A stretch of 6,699 nt of DNA from Bacteroidota bacterium (lineage in GTDB: Bacteria > Bacteroidota > Bacteroidia > Bacteroidales > VadinHA17): contig DAOVLD010000101.1 in the NCBI GenBank assembly GCA_030631445.1, positions 1-6,699 on the forward strand, read 5' to 3'. A program made the position numbers and the translations under genes. Numbering within the stretch: position 1 is the first letter of the stretch; every line of letters starts with the position of its first letter. Below are positions 1 to 6,699 of the stretch, piece after piece. The notes beneath the pieces are model-generated. The model saw only the letters and a list, made by a program, of their open reading frames with translations. It had not been told where the DNA came from and did not search any database.

Positions 1-302
1 AGCAACAACTTGACATTCACGACCTGGAAAAAAGATTAAAGCAGGGCAAATTATCATTCGCTTCAGCACGACGATTAAAAAAATATCTTGGTGTTGAACA
101 GGGATCGGTTTCTCCTTTCGGACTGGTCAATGACCATAAAAATCATGTACATCTGTTTATCGATAGCAATCTTCAAAAAGCTCAAACTATCTCGTTCCAT
201 CCTAATATCAATACTGCATCGTTAGTAATTGATTATAAGGATTTTATTCACTTTCTTGACTGGTCGGGGAATAGTTATGAATTTCTGAAACTATATGAAT
301 GA
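1..302 (+). CDS. Prolyl-tRNA deacylase (YbaK/ProX, PrdX-like editing domain), 5' end missing
   Basis: The first complete codon is at 3 and the frame runs open for 99 residues to TGA at 300-302; the start lies left of the window. The protein should hydrolyse mischarged tRNA(Pro), most likely Ala-tRNA(Pro), in the cytoplasm as a free-standing trans-editing factor for prolyl-tRNA synthetase. Visible family signatures are KLSFAS (about 51-68) followed by LKKYLGV, then GSVSPFGLVND (105-137), HVHLFID (144-164) and a late FHPNINTASLVI block (198-233), ending in a DF.HFL segment. These match the C-terminal two-thirds of Bacteroidota proteins named 'prolyl-tRNA synthetase associated domain-containing'. 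The catalytic lysine of the family would be upstream of the window and cannot be checked. The gene converges on the minus-strand operon and looks like an unrelated housekeeping neighbour. No symbol is given because prdX, proX and ybaK are used inconsistently for this family. Confidence 0.9.
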   Translation, partial: QQLDIHDLEKRLKQGKLSFASARRLKKYLGVEQGSVSPFGLVNDHKNHVHLFIDSNLQKAQTISFHPNINTASLVIDYKDFIHFLDWSGNSYEFLKLYE

Positions 303-318
303 AGTAAAATGTGGTGAT

Positions 319-470
319 GTGGTAATGAAAAGTTTATAAGTGTATAAGTTTAGAAGTTGAGAGAAGTTTTTTTCTTAACAGACCATTGATGCTTATCTGT
401 TTAGGTATCACCTTAACATCTTACAAATAAACTCATCAACAAATAAACAAATAAACTTTCACATTGTTAC
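319..470. repeat. Long imperfect inverted repeat built from mirrored octamer arrays
   Basis: Positions 332-363 read as four back-to-back degenerate copies of an octamer with consensus GTTTATAA on the plus strand. Positions 425-456 contain four in-register copies of a close variant, GTTTATTT, on the minus strand. The two arrays face each other around a centre near 394 and are separated by about 60 bases without obvious structure. Outside the arrays the symmetry continues imperfectly: GTGGTAATGAAAA (319-331) matches the minus-strand reading of 457-470, GTAACAATGTGAAA. The element fills most of the gap between two convergent genes. It could act as a bidirectional terminator-like structure, be an intergenic repeat dispersed in the genome, or be the relic of a small non-autonomous element. 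The repeat structure is directly visible; its function is not known. Confidence 0.7.
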
Positions 471-477
471 GGTTTTC

Positions 478-505
478 GGGTTTCGGGTTAACTTTTGGGG
501 GCGGG
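478..505 (+). other. G-rich tract with four G-runs (possible G-quadruplex)
   Basis: Four runs of three or more G occur on the plus strand at 478-480, 485-487, 497-501 and 503-505, with loops of 4, 9 and 1 bases. This stands out in an AT-rich intergenic region. It lies just downstream of the stop codon of the minus-strand operon, so the transcript of that operon would carry the C-rich complement. The 9-base loop makes a stable quadruplex uncertain. TTTCGGG also repeats at 474-480 and 481-487, so simple repeat slippage is an alternative explanation. Confidence 0.3.
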
Positions 506-515
506 TGAATATCCT

Positions 516-538
516 GGAATTCATTATAACCGAATTCC
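516..538 (-). terminator. Small hairpin spanning the stop codon of the phosphatase gene
   Basis: GGAATTC at 516-522 pairs perfectly with GAATTCC at 532-538, giving a 7-bp stem with a 9-base loop. The TAA stop (524-526) of the SpoIIE-family gene lies in the loop. No run of T follows on the minus strand, so it is not a standard intrinsic terminator; the downstream inverted repeat is an equally good candidate for ending the transcript. Confidence 0.25.
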
Positions 539-3500
539 CATGATTGTGATATCATCTATTTGTTCTTCGTCTTTCATCCAGTCCTCTATTGTTTTTTCAA
601 GTACAACTTTCTGCTCATTCATGGGTTTTCGATGAATGTTTAAAAGTACTTCGTAAAGCCTTTTAGTAGAGAATTTTTTTCCTTTTTCCCCACCAAACTG
701 ATCTGTATATCCATCGGAAAACATATAAATTATATCTCCTTTTTGTATGTCAATTTCATGCAAGGTAAAAGATCCTTCATTATCTTCTTTAAAGGACATG
801 CCTATGGCTATATTATCACCCTTATATAATTGTACCTCTTTATTCCGAATTAGCAGCAATGCATTAAAAGCACCGGAAAATTGCAGTTGGTTCTTTTTAT
901 GATCAATGACACATAATGCTATATCCATCCCGTCAGATGCTGTTTCTTCTATGCTGGTTTGTCTCAATGCAATTATCACATTTTCACGGAGATGATATAA
1001 TATTTCATTGGCTTGGGTAATACCCAAATTGTTGACAATTTCATTTAAAAAGGTAATTCCAAGCATGCTCATAAATGCTCCCGGCACTCCATGACCGGTA
1101 CAGTCGGCAACAGTAACAATGATTTTTCCATTCCTTTTGGTTAACCAGTAAAAATCGCCACTAACAATATCCTTTGGTTTATTAATAATAAAACTATTAA
1201 CAAGTAGTTTATCCAAAAGACTAAGAGGAGGGAATACGGCAGACTGTATGTTGCTGGCGTATCTTATACTGTCGGTAATGTTTGTGTTTTTTGCTTTAAT
1301 GAGATCCCGTTGGTCTTTTATTGCGTCACGTTGTATTTCAATTTCCTCTTTTTGACGGACGACTTCCTCGGTTCGTTCTATTACTTTTTCTTCAAGAATC
1401 CTTTTTTCTTTTAAAAGATTATATTCACGTCTTTTAATATAAAAAATGATAAGGCTTACAATGAAAATAATTGTGATTATATAAAACCAACTGCGTTTCC
1501 AAATAGGTTTCTTAATAACTATATTAAGTTTTAATGGCTTTTGTGAAAAGGTTCCGTCACAGTTACAAGCTATCAACTGAAAAGTATAATTACCATCGTT
1601 CAAAGCATTATAAGATACATAATTGTCTGATATTAGATCAGACCAGTGATCATCATAACCTTCTAATTTATACTGATATTTGACCAGGGCGGGGGCCTTC
1701 AGACTTATTCCAATAAATTCAATTCTTATTTTGTATCGACCAGGTGGCAATATTAAATCCTCTGTAATATCTGTTTTTTCGTTATTAATGGTAACAGAAG
1801 TAAAATTTAACGAGGGGGCTAATGATATTTGATTTTCTAATGACGGATTATAAGTCAGAATGCCATTATTTGATCCAAACCATGCAATCCCGTATTTATC
1901 AATGAAAGTTGCATTTACATTAAACTCAGTGCTTCTGTTTATCCCAACATTTTCCTGTAGTGGTTTAATAAAATAATTTTTTGTTGCGACTCGACTTAAT
2001 CCACCTCTATGAGTAACCCAAATATGGTTTTGCTTATCCCCAATTACCGAATAACAATAATCAGACAGTAATCCTTCCCTGGATGTAACATTTATTATTG
2101 AATCTGTTCGTATTTTATAAATACCGTTTCCATGGGTTCCAGCCCAAATACTATGATCTGTATCCTCGGTTACGGATATAATATTCAATACTCCTTTACT
2201 GGAGATTTCTATTTTCTCAACCACATTTTTTTGTATAAAACAGAGAGTATTACTAAGGGTTGATATCCATATTTTACTTTTTGAATCAATAAACAAATGA
2301 TTTACAAAATTATGAGGAAGGCCACCCTGATTGATGGTAAGCCATCGAATATGATTGGTAGATAAATTTATATTACAGACACCTTTTTTAGTAGCAACCC
2401 AAATTTGATCCTCCATACCTGTTATTGCATTGATGGAATTCTCAAGAGTTCCTCCGTTAATAAAATATTGATAGAATTTTCCCTTATCAACCTGCATCCT
2501 GTATAATCCATTATGTTCGGTCCCAACCCATATATCTTCTCCATCTATAGGATATATTGCTGAAATTTTATCCTGCGGTAAACCATGATCTATTCCATAA
2601 AAAGTAATTTCATTGTCCTTTGATGGGTCAATTTTAATAAGACCTTTTTCTGTTCCAACCCATTCATGATAATCATCAATATAAATAGAATAAATATTAT
2701 TCCCATATTTATCTTCATCGAAGGAATAGAAGGCAAAAGCTTCTTCTATTAATCTTGCCAGGCCGGTTCCAAATTTGCCTATCCAAATATTTCCTTCAAT
2801 GTCCTCATATACTACTTTTACATTATCGGTTTTCAGACCATTGTTTTCATTATAATTAATCGCCTTCATAAATCCCTCTGAAGGTGAATAAATTAATTTG
2901 TACAGCCCGTTACCAAATGTACTGATCCATAAATTTGATCTGCTATCTTCGTATACTCCTTGCGCACCCTCAATTTCAATATCAAGACTCAATCCAATCT
3001 GCACAACGATAAAATCCTCCCCTTCCCTGTTTAACAGAAAAACACCTTCATCCTGGGTGGCTATGTAAAAACCAGTATTATCTCTTGTTTTGGTAATATC
3101 CTGTATCCTGGATTCCGGAATACCCTTAATGGTTTGGATAATTTGGATATTACCTGTTCTCTTGTCCAAAGAACAATGGATCAAGCCGTTTACTGAACCG
3201 ATAATGATCTCATTGGGATTAATAAAATTAAAGGAAAAAATGGACATTTGATCCCGAATCATGTTAAATGGTTCAATCTCAAACTGATCCTTTATTACCA
3301 CTAAACCGTGCGTCTGTGTACTAAACCAAATATGACCCTCTGCATCTTCAACGATATCTGTTATCAAGCTTTTCCCCTCAGAAGCCGGAATGATTTTTTT
3401 AAATCTTTTCCCATCATAAAAGGTAATACCCCCATTCATATGACCAAACCAAACACCGGCATCACTTTTATAACTACATGTAATAAAATCATCTGCCAGA

Positions 3501-3760
3501 GAATCATTGGCAGTAAAAGTTTCAAAGTTTAAACCATCAAACCGGGTTAAGCCATTCCCTGTTCCAATCCATAAATAGCCATTATTATCCTGGTTTATGG
3601 CATAAATATATGGTTGAGGAATTCCCTGATCCACTCCAAATTCTATAACCTTATAGATCTGCGGGTAAGCAGGTGCAGAAAACCATAATAATATTGCAAC
3701 AACAACTCCTTTAAAGTAGATGTAATTATTAATATGTAGTCTTATTTGCTTCAAAGGCAT
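524..3760 (-). CDS. Membrane sensor phosphatase: 14-blade propeller, Y_Y_Y, SpoIIE/PP2C
   Basis: A 1078-residue inner-membrane protein. Residues 18-33 form a signal peptide or anchor (hydrophobic VVVAILLWFSAPA before YPQ). Residues about 50-640 contain 14 two-component-regulator propeller repeats of the type D..G.lWiGT..GL, for example at 54-76, 268-291, 316-339 and 529-550, enough for two seven-bladed propellers. A Y_Y_Y domain follows at about 670-750 (YQYKLEGYDDHW, NDGNYTFQL). One membrane helix lies at about 758-775, then a charged coiled coil at 777-830. The C-terminus (about 840-1078) is a SpoIIE-type PP2C domain with the expected metal-binding acidic residues: D869 in SGDF, D886 in ADCTGHG, D1016 in FSDGYTD and D1069/D1070 in the final DDIT. 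It should sense a periplasmic signal and dephosphorylate a Ser/Thr-phosphorylated cytoplasmic protein. The substrate is not encoded in the window, and there is no histidine kinase or receiver domain. The ATG overlaps the upstream stop, which supports this start and suggests translational coupling. All catalytic motifs are intact. Confidence 0.93.
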   Translation of the reverse strand: MPLKQIRLHINNYIYFKGVVVAILLWFSAPAYPQIYKVIEFGVDQGIPQPYIYAINQDNNGYLWIGTGNGLTRFDGLNFETFTANDSLADDFITCSYKSDAGVWFGHMNGGITFYDGKRFKKIIPASEGKSLITDIVEDAEGHIWFSTQTHGLVVIKDQFEIEPFNMIRDQMSIFSFNFINPNEIIIGSVNGLIHCSLDKRTGNIQIIQTIKGIPESRIQDITKTRDNTGFYIATQDEGVFLLNREGEDFIVVQIGLSLDIEIEGAQGVYEDSRSNLWISTFGNGLYKLIYSPSEGFMKAINYNENNGLKTDNVKVVYEDIEGNIWIGKFGTGLARLIEEAFAFYSFDEDKYGNNIYSIYIDDYHEWVGTEKGLIKIDPSKDNEITFYGIDHGLPQDKISAIYPIDGEDIWVGTEHNGLYRMQVDKGKFYQYFINGGTLENSINAITGMEDQIWVATKKGVCNINLSTNHIRWLTINQGGLPHNFVNHLFIDSKSKIWISTLSNTLCFIQKNVVEKIEISSKGVLNIISVTEDTDHSIWAGTHGNGIYKIRTDSIINVTSREGLLSDYCYSVIGDKQNHIWVTHRGGLSRVATKNYFIKPLQENVGINRSTEFNVNATFIDKYGIAWFGSNNGILTYNPSLENQISLAPSLNFTSVTINNEKTDITEDLILPPGRYKIRIEFIGISLKAPALVKYQYKLEGYDDHWSDLISDNYVSYNALNDGNYTFQLIACNCDGTFSQKPLKLNIVIKKPIWKRSWFYIITIIFIVSLIIFYIKRREYNLLKEKRILEEKVIERTEEVVRQKEEIEIQRDAIKDQRDLIKAKNTNITDSIRYASNIQSAVFPPLSLLDKLLVNSFIINKPKDIVSGDFYWLTKRNGKIIVTVADCTGHGVPGAFMSMLGITFLNEIVNNLGITQANEILYHLRENVIIALRQTSIEETASDGMDIALCVIDHKKNQLQFSGAFNALLLIRNKEVQLYKGDNIAIGMSFKEDNEGSFTLHEIDIQKGDIIYMFSDGYTDQFGGEKGKKFSTKRLYEVLLNIHRKPMNEQKVVLEKTIEDWMKDEEQIDDITIMGIRL

Positions 3761-3762
3761 TA
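3758..3762 (-). promoter_or_regulatory. TAATG stop/start overlap (translational coupling)
   Basis: On the minus strand the TAA of the secreted-protein gene (3762-3760) shares its last A with the ATG of the phosphatase gene (3760-3758). Only an A-rich stretch (GATAAAAGATA) precedes the ATG and there is no strong Shine-Dalgarno, so ribosomes ending the first gene probably restart on the second. This ties the two products together in amount and probably in function. Confidence 0.7.
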
Positions 3763-4743
3763 TCTTTTATCAATCACTTTCATTCGTATCTTCGGGTTAT
3801 AAACCGGTATACCACCAATAGGAACCACGAAAAATGGTAAAAGGTCACCATATTGATTTTGTACGGTTACTACTACATTATTATTTTTTACCAGTCTTGC
3901 CCTGTTTTTAATAAACTGGATTTCAATCGATGTATTTTTTTCTTCTTCGATTATTTGGAATTCCCTTACCACCCAATTACTTTCGCCCGAAGTTTCGCAT
4001 AGTGTTCCATTTTTTGCAACCGATACAATTCGTATAAATCCATCATTATCCCAATCGTAATTTGATATTTCGATTGAGATAGTCTTGTCATCAATGTATG
4101 GATATATCTGGGACACATTGTTTTGATTATTTGATAACCGGAATGTATATTCGTAAGTGAAAATATTACCTCCTTCAACCTCTTTATTTTCTTTCGGGCT
4201 GGTACTTAAAAAATATTTGTATAAATTTCCATCATCTCCGGATAATCCTTCGGCGATAATTTTAAAAATCCGCCCGTCAAATTTTTCAACATACTCCCCC
4301 TCAAAAGGATTAAAAGGACCGAATGTATACCAACTGTTATCATATTTATTACTTGTTTTGAAAGTTCTGGAAGCCAGCAAATTACCACTTTTATAATTCC
4401 CTATCGGATCAACCCCCTGAGCATCTTCATTCGACCAACATCCTTCTCCACCGTATACTGAAAAACTAACCTGCGTATCAAATTCCCCTTTCCCTTCATC
4501 CAATTCGCCTCCTGTATCAGGGTCAAAAACACGAACATATATTGGCTCTGTTTGGTTCATAGGAACGCGAAAGAAAAATATCTGACAAAAATCATCATCT
4601 CCCCACGATTTATCAGCATTGGCACCAAAAGTTACCAGGTAAGGAATATTTTCCTCAGCTGCCGGTGCAGATTGGGAGTAAATATTGTATACTGTTAATA
4701 TAAATAGTATAAAAATGCAGTAAATTTTGTATCTCTTCTCCAT
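3760..4743 (-). CDS. Secreted protein of unknown family with acidic, possibly calcium-binding loops
   Basis: I do not recognise the family. The preferred ATG at 4743 gives 327 residues beginning MEKRYK, followed by a hydrophobic core (IYCIFILFILTVYNI) and the cleavage-like YSQ at 22-24, a good Sec signal peptide. The frame also opens at a TTG at 4788, but that would put 15 extra residues before the signal peptide. The mature part is soluble-looking, with no second membrane helix. An N-terminal half (about 35-200) has KSWGDDDF (45-52), an IYVRVFDPDTGGELDEG segment (68-84) and FDTQVSFSVYGG (88-99). A C-terminal half has a DWDNDGFI loop (230-237, D230/D232/D234/G235, resembling an EF-hand or dockerin-type calcium loop), SGESNW (252-257) and an LPFFVVPIGG segment near the end. 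The many beta-prone stretches suggest one or two beta-sandwich domains. It lies 77 bp after the OmpA-family gene and overlaps the sensor phosphatase gene, so a role as ligand or accessory subunit of that sensor is a reasonable inference, not a demonstrated one. Confidence 0.8.
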   Translation of the reverse strand: MEKRYKIYCIFILFILTVYNIYSQSAPAAEENIPYLVTFGANADKSWGDDDFCQIFFFRVPMNQTEPIYVRVFDPDTGGELDEGKGEFDTQVSFSVYGGEGCWSNEDAQGVDPIGNYKSGNLLASRTFKTSNKYDNSWYTFGPFNPFEGEYVEKFDGRIFKIIAEGLSGDDGNLYKYFLSTSPKENKEVEGGNIFTYEYTFRLSNNQNNVSQIYPYIDDKTISIEISNYDWDNDGFIRIVSVAKNGTLCETSGESNWVVREFQIIEEEKNTSIEIQFIKNRARLVKNNNVVVTVQNQYGDLLPFFVVPIGGIPVYNPKIRMKVIDKR

Positions 4744-4820
4744 AAAATTCAATATGTTATTCGAAATTAAGAATATTTTTCTTATCAAAAGAATACTTTA
4801 CCACTTTCAGATCAGGTTAA

Positions 4821-6699
4821 TCATTTATTGATAACGATGAATTCCACCCTTCTATTCATTTCCCTACCCTCTTCTGTATTATTGGTTGCAATCGGTCTGG
4901 ATTCTCCATAGCCTTTCCCGATTATTCTGTGGTCACTAATTCCTTTTCCAACCAAATAATCTACAATTGATTGTACACGTCTCCGGGAAAGATTCATATT
5001 GTATTCAAAAGATCCCATATTATCTGTATGTGCTGCAATTTCAAGTTTAATGAAGGGATATTTATTCATAATTTCTACCAGTCGATCCAGGATCGGATAG
5101 GAAGTCGATGTAATTCTATGATTATCAAATTCGAAAAGCGCATCCGCAAACTCTCCAAAAGCCCTGGTCAGTTCAATTAATTCATCTTCTGCCATATCTG
5201 CAAGGATATAGCTTCTAACCCGTGCATTATTATAACCAAGAGCTATCATTTCATTATAAATTGAATATGTCTCCAGAACGCCCTTTTCTTCACCAACGGT
5301 ATAACTATATAAGTTCTCACCTTTCAAATAGACTTCCTTGATGTCATATTCTCCTCTAAGGGGATCAAATAAACTTGTATCAATTGATAGTTGAGTATCT
5401 GTGGTAAGAATTTCCACGCGAAAAGCAGCATTTTGCCGGAAGGCATCCTCGTAAGAATACAGATTATTAACTACCGATTGATCTGATTGTTCAATTTCCG
5501 GTAACGCTGTGAGTTCTCCTTTTGCTTTGGCCGTATGCATTGCCATCGCCTGGTAGTCCTCCAGGATTATTATTTTTTTATAAACACAAGATCTGGAGGA
5601 AATCCCCAAGCTGTCTTTATCGCTTAATAATCCCAATTGTACGATATATTCACCTTTATTATTATAGCTATGTTCTGCCTCAGGACCTTTTTGCTTATAT
5701 CCATCTCCGAAATCCCATAAATATTCAGCAATGTTGAAATCCGGCAAATTGGTCCGTAAGCCATCAAATCTGATCTTTGCATCAATTATGCTTACATCCG
5801 GTGAATTTATGAAAGGCTGGATAACATCTTTAAGTTCAAATACGTAGGAGGATTGAGTAAAGAATGTGTTACCGGTATTGTTGTCTATTATGCTTAGCTG
5901 CACTGTATATTCACCCGGGCCGGAATAACAATACTCCACTTCCAAACCGATTTCTTTTCCTCCATCTCCGAAATCCCATTCATATCGTAAAGGCAGCGTA
6001 TCAAGATCCAGATTCCCTTCATCATAAAATAAAAAACAATAATGATTATCCTGAAGGCTATCACAAGTAAAAAACTGGGGAAATTCTGTTTTAAAATAGT
6101 ATATGTCGTCACTTTCATTACGGTTTGATGAAAAATAACCCTCTTCCATATTCCCTGTTGCAATCAAACCGAAATCATCTTTTGCTGAATTTATGGGTGG
6201 TTCCAAAGGAATGGGAGTTATCCACTGACTGTATATTTCCCTTGTATAGTAAATATCTTTTCCCCCCAGACCATGATGACCATCTGAAGCAAAGATTAAA
6301 TCACCCCCATCGCTGATAAAAGGAAAGGACTCATTTCCGCTGGTATTGACAGCCGGGCCAAGGTTGACCGGTTCTTCCCAATCATCATTACTCCGGGTAC
6401 AATAATAAAGATCGGCACCTCCGAATCCTCCCGGTTTATCAGATGCAAAATATAATCTGCTTTCATCCCGCGAGAGTACCGGTGTCAAAAATGAAGAATT
6501 GGGATCATTGTATTTGAATGGTTTCATATTGGTCCATTTTCCTTCGTTAAACTCAGCCGAAAAAATACCAAGCTTGTTTTGAGGATCATAAACATCCTTC
6601 AGCTTATTTTCAACATAATAATTTCTGGTAAAATAGATCATATTCATTTCTTTATTAAAACTTGCCGGACCATCATGATAACTAGTTAATAATTCTTCC
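4821..6699 (-). CDS. PD40-PKD-PKD-SPOR-like-OmpA envelope protein, 5' end missing
   Basis: The frame stays open to the right edge: 17 codons precede the ATG at 6647 and read as PD40-type sequence (TSYHDGPASFNKE), so the true start is outside the window; about 625 residues are visible. Counting from the M at 6647: PD40/TolB-like propeller repeats at about 1-187 (RLYFASDKPGGFGGADLYY, LIFASDGHHGLGGKDIYYT, GYFSSNR); two PKD domains at about 198-272 and 290-363, each with WDFGDG and a GEY.VQL strand; a SPOR-like segment at about 408-482; and an OmpA C-terminal domain at 503-608. The OmpA domain has HTDNMG, with D542 and R557 (in LSRRR) at the 15-residue spacing of the diaminopimelate-binding Asp/Arg pair of OmpA, so peptidoglycan binding is expected. 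The order resembles the type IX secretion protein PorE, which has TPR, PD40, a carboxypeptidase-regulatory-like domain and OmpA, but with PKD domains in the middle. Upstream TPR repeats or a lipoprotein signal cannot be seen. It is the first visible gene of the operon. Confidence 0.92.
   Translation of the reverse strand, partial: EELLTSYHDGPASFNKEMNMIYFTRNYYVENKLKDVYDPQNKLGIFSAEFNEGKWTNMKPFKYNDPNSSFLTPVLSRDESRLYFASDKPGGFGGADLYYCTRSNDDWEEPVNLGPAVNTSGNESFPFISDGGDLIFASDGHHGLGGKDIYYTREIYSQWITPIPLEPPINSAKDDFGLIATGNMEEGYFSSNRNESDDIYYFKTEFPQFFTCDSLQDNHYCFLFYDEGNLDLDTLPLRYEWDFGDGGKEIGLEVEYCYSGPGEYTVQLSIIDNNTGNTFFTQSSYVFELKDVIQPFINSPDVSIIDAKIRFDGLRTNLPDFNIAEYLWDFGDGYKQKGPEAEHSYNNKGEYIVQLGLLSDKDSLGISSRSCVYKKIIILEDYQAMAMHTAKAKGELTALPEIEQSDQSVVNNLYSYEDAFRQNAAFRVEILTTDTQLSIDTSLFDPLRGEYDIKEVYLKGENLYSYTVGEEKGVLETYSIYNEMIALGYNNARVRSYILADMAEDELIELTRAFGEFADALFEFDNHRITSTSYPILDRLVEIMNKYPFIKLEIAAHTDNMGSFEYNMNLSRRRVQSIVDYLVGKGISDHRIIGKGYGESRPIATNNTEEGREMNRRVEFIVINK
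5700..5979 (-). repeat. Direct 19-bp repeat marking the two PKD domains
   Basis: TCCATCTCCGAAATCCCAT occurs identically at 5700-5718 and 5961-5979, 261 bp apart, which is exactly 87 codons. It encodes the WDFGDG core of each PKD domain. The flanking sequences differ clearly, so this is an island of nucleotide identity inside two diverged domain copies. Confidence 0.8.

Noticed and set aside
1..302. Pseudogene remnant of a prolyl-tRNA deacylase
   Set aside because: The frame is intact to a natural end and is only cut by the window edge; no stop or frameshift is seen.
319..470. CRISPR array
   Set aside because: The repeat units are 8 bp with no spacers, are degenerate, and are inverted between the two halves.
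524..3760. Hybrid two-component system histidine kinase
   Set aside because: After the coiled coil there is no HisKA, HATPase, receiver or AraC domain; the C-terminus is clearly SpoIIE/PP2C.
4744..4788. N-terminal extension of the secreted protein from a TTG start at 4788
   Set aside because: The extension would put 15 residues before a well-formed signal peptide that starts at the ATG at 4743; the start codon is TTG and no ribosome-binding site is visible.
4744..4820. Bacteroidota-type promoter (TAnnTTTG with an upstream TTTG) on the minus strand
   Set aside because: The best -7 match is TTCTTTTG, with one mismatch, and no matching -33 element lies at the right distance.
4821..5141. Flagellar MotB
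   Set aside because: The C-terminal domain is shared with MotB, but there is no MotB membrane segment, and PD40 and PKD domains precede it; this is an OmpA-family envelope protein.
5894..6163. An 89-codon minus-strand open frame and similar short frames on both strands inside the large genes
   Set aside because: They lie wholly inside strongly supported coding regions in other frames and show no domain, signal peptide or start context of their own.

Overview
The window looks like chromosomal DNA of a Bacteroidota member. The DNA is AT-rich, start codons lack a clear Shine-Dalgarno sequence, and signal peptides end in the 'YSQ'/'YPQ' style common in that phylum. The protein architectures are also typical of it: PD40-PKD-OmpA, a two-component-regulator propeller joined to Y_Y_Y and SpoIIE, and a stand-alone prolyl-tRNA editing domain. 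I cannot place it below phylum with confidence; a Bacteroidales/Marinilabiliales-like lineage is a guess.

Layout. (1) Positions 1-302 (+) hold the C-terminal part of a stand-alone prolyl-tRNA deacylase of the YbaK/ProX (PrdX) family, cut by the left edge. (2) Positions 303-523 are a convergent intergenic stretch. It contains an unusual mirrored pair of degenerate octamer arrays (about 319-470), a G-rich motif (478-505) and a small hairpin that covers the stop codon of the next gene. (3) Positions 524-6699 (-) are one apparent operon, read right to left. First is a large PD40-PKD-PKD-(SPOR-like)-OmpA envelope protein, cut by the right edge. After a 77-bp gap comes a secreted protein of unknown family. 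Overlapping its stop codon by one base (TAATG) is a 1078-residue membrane sensor with 14 propeller blades, a Y_Y_Y domain, one membrane helix, a coiled coil and a cytoplasmic SpoIIE/PP2C phosphatase domain.

How the genes may work together (inference). The OmpA protein should sit in the periplasm bound to peptidoglycan, the middle protein is exported, and the last protein has a large periplasmic sensor coupled to a Ser/Thr phosphatase in the cytoplasm. Together they could form an envelope-state or ligand sensor whose output is dephosphorylation of a cytoplasmic protein, for example an anti-sigma-factor antagonist as in other SpoIIE/RsbU systems. No STAS antagonist, switch kinase or sigma factor is visible here, so the output partner is unknown. 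The domains are individually known; the unknown middle protein and the three-gene arrangement are the most promising material for something undescribed. I see no mobile element, CRISPR array, tRNA or rRNA.
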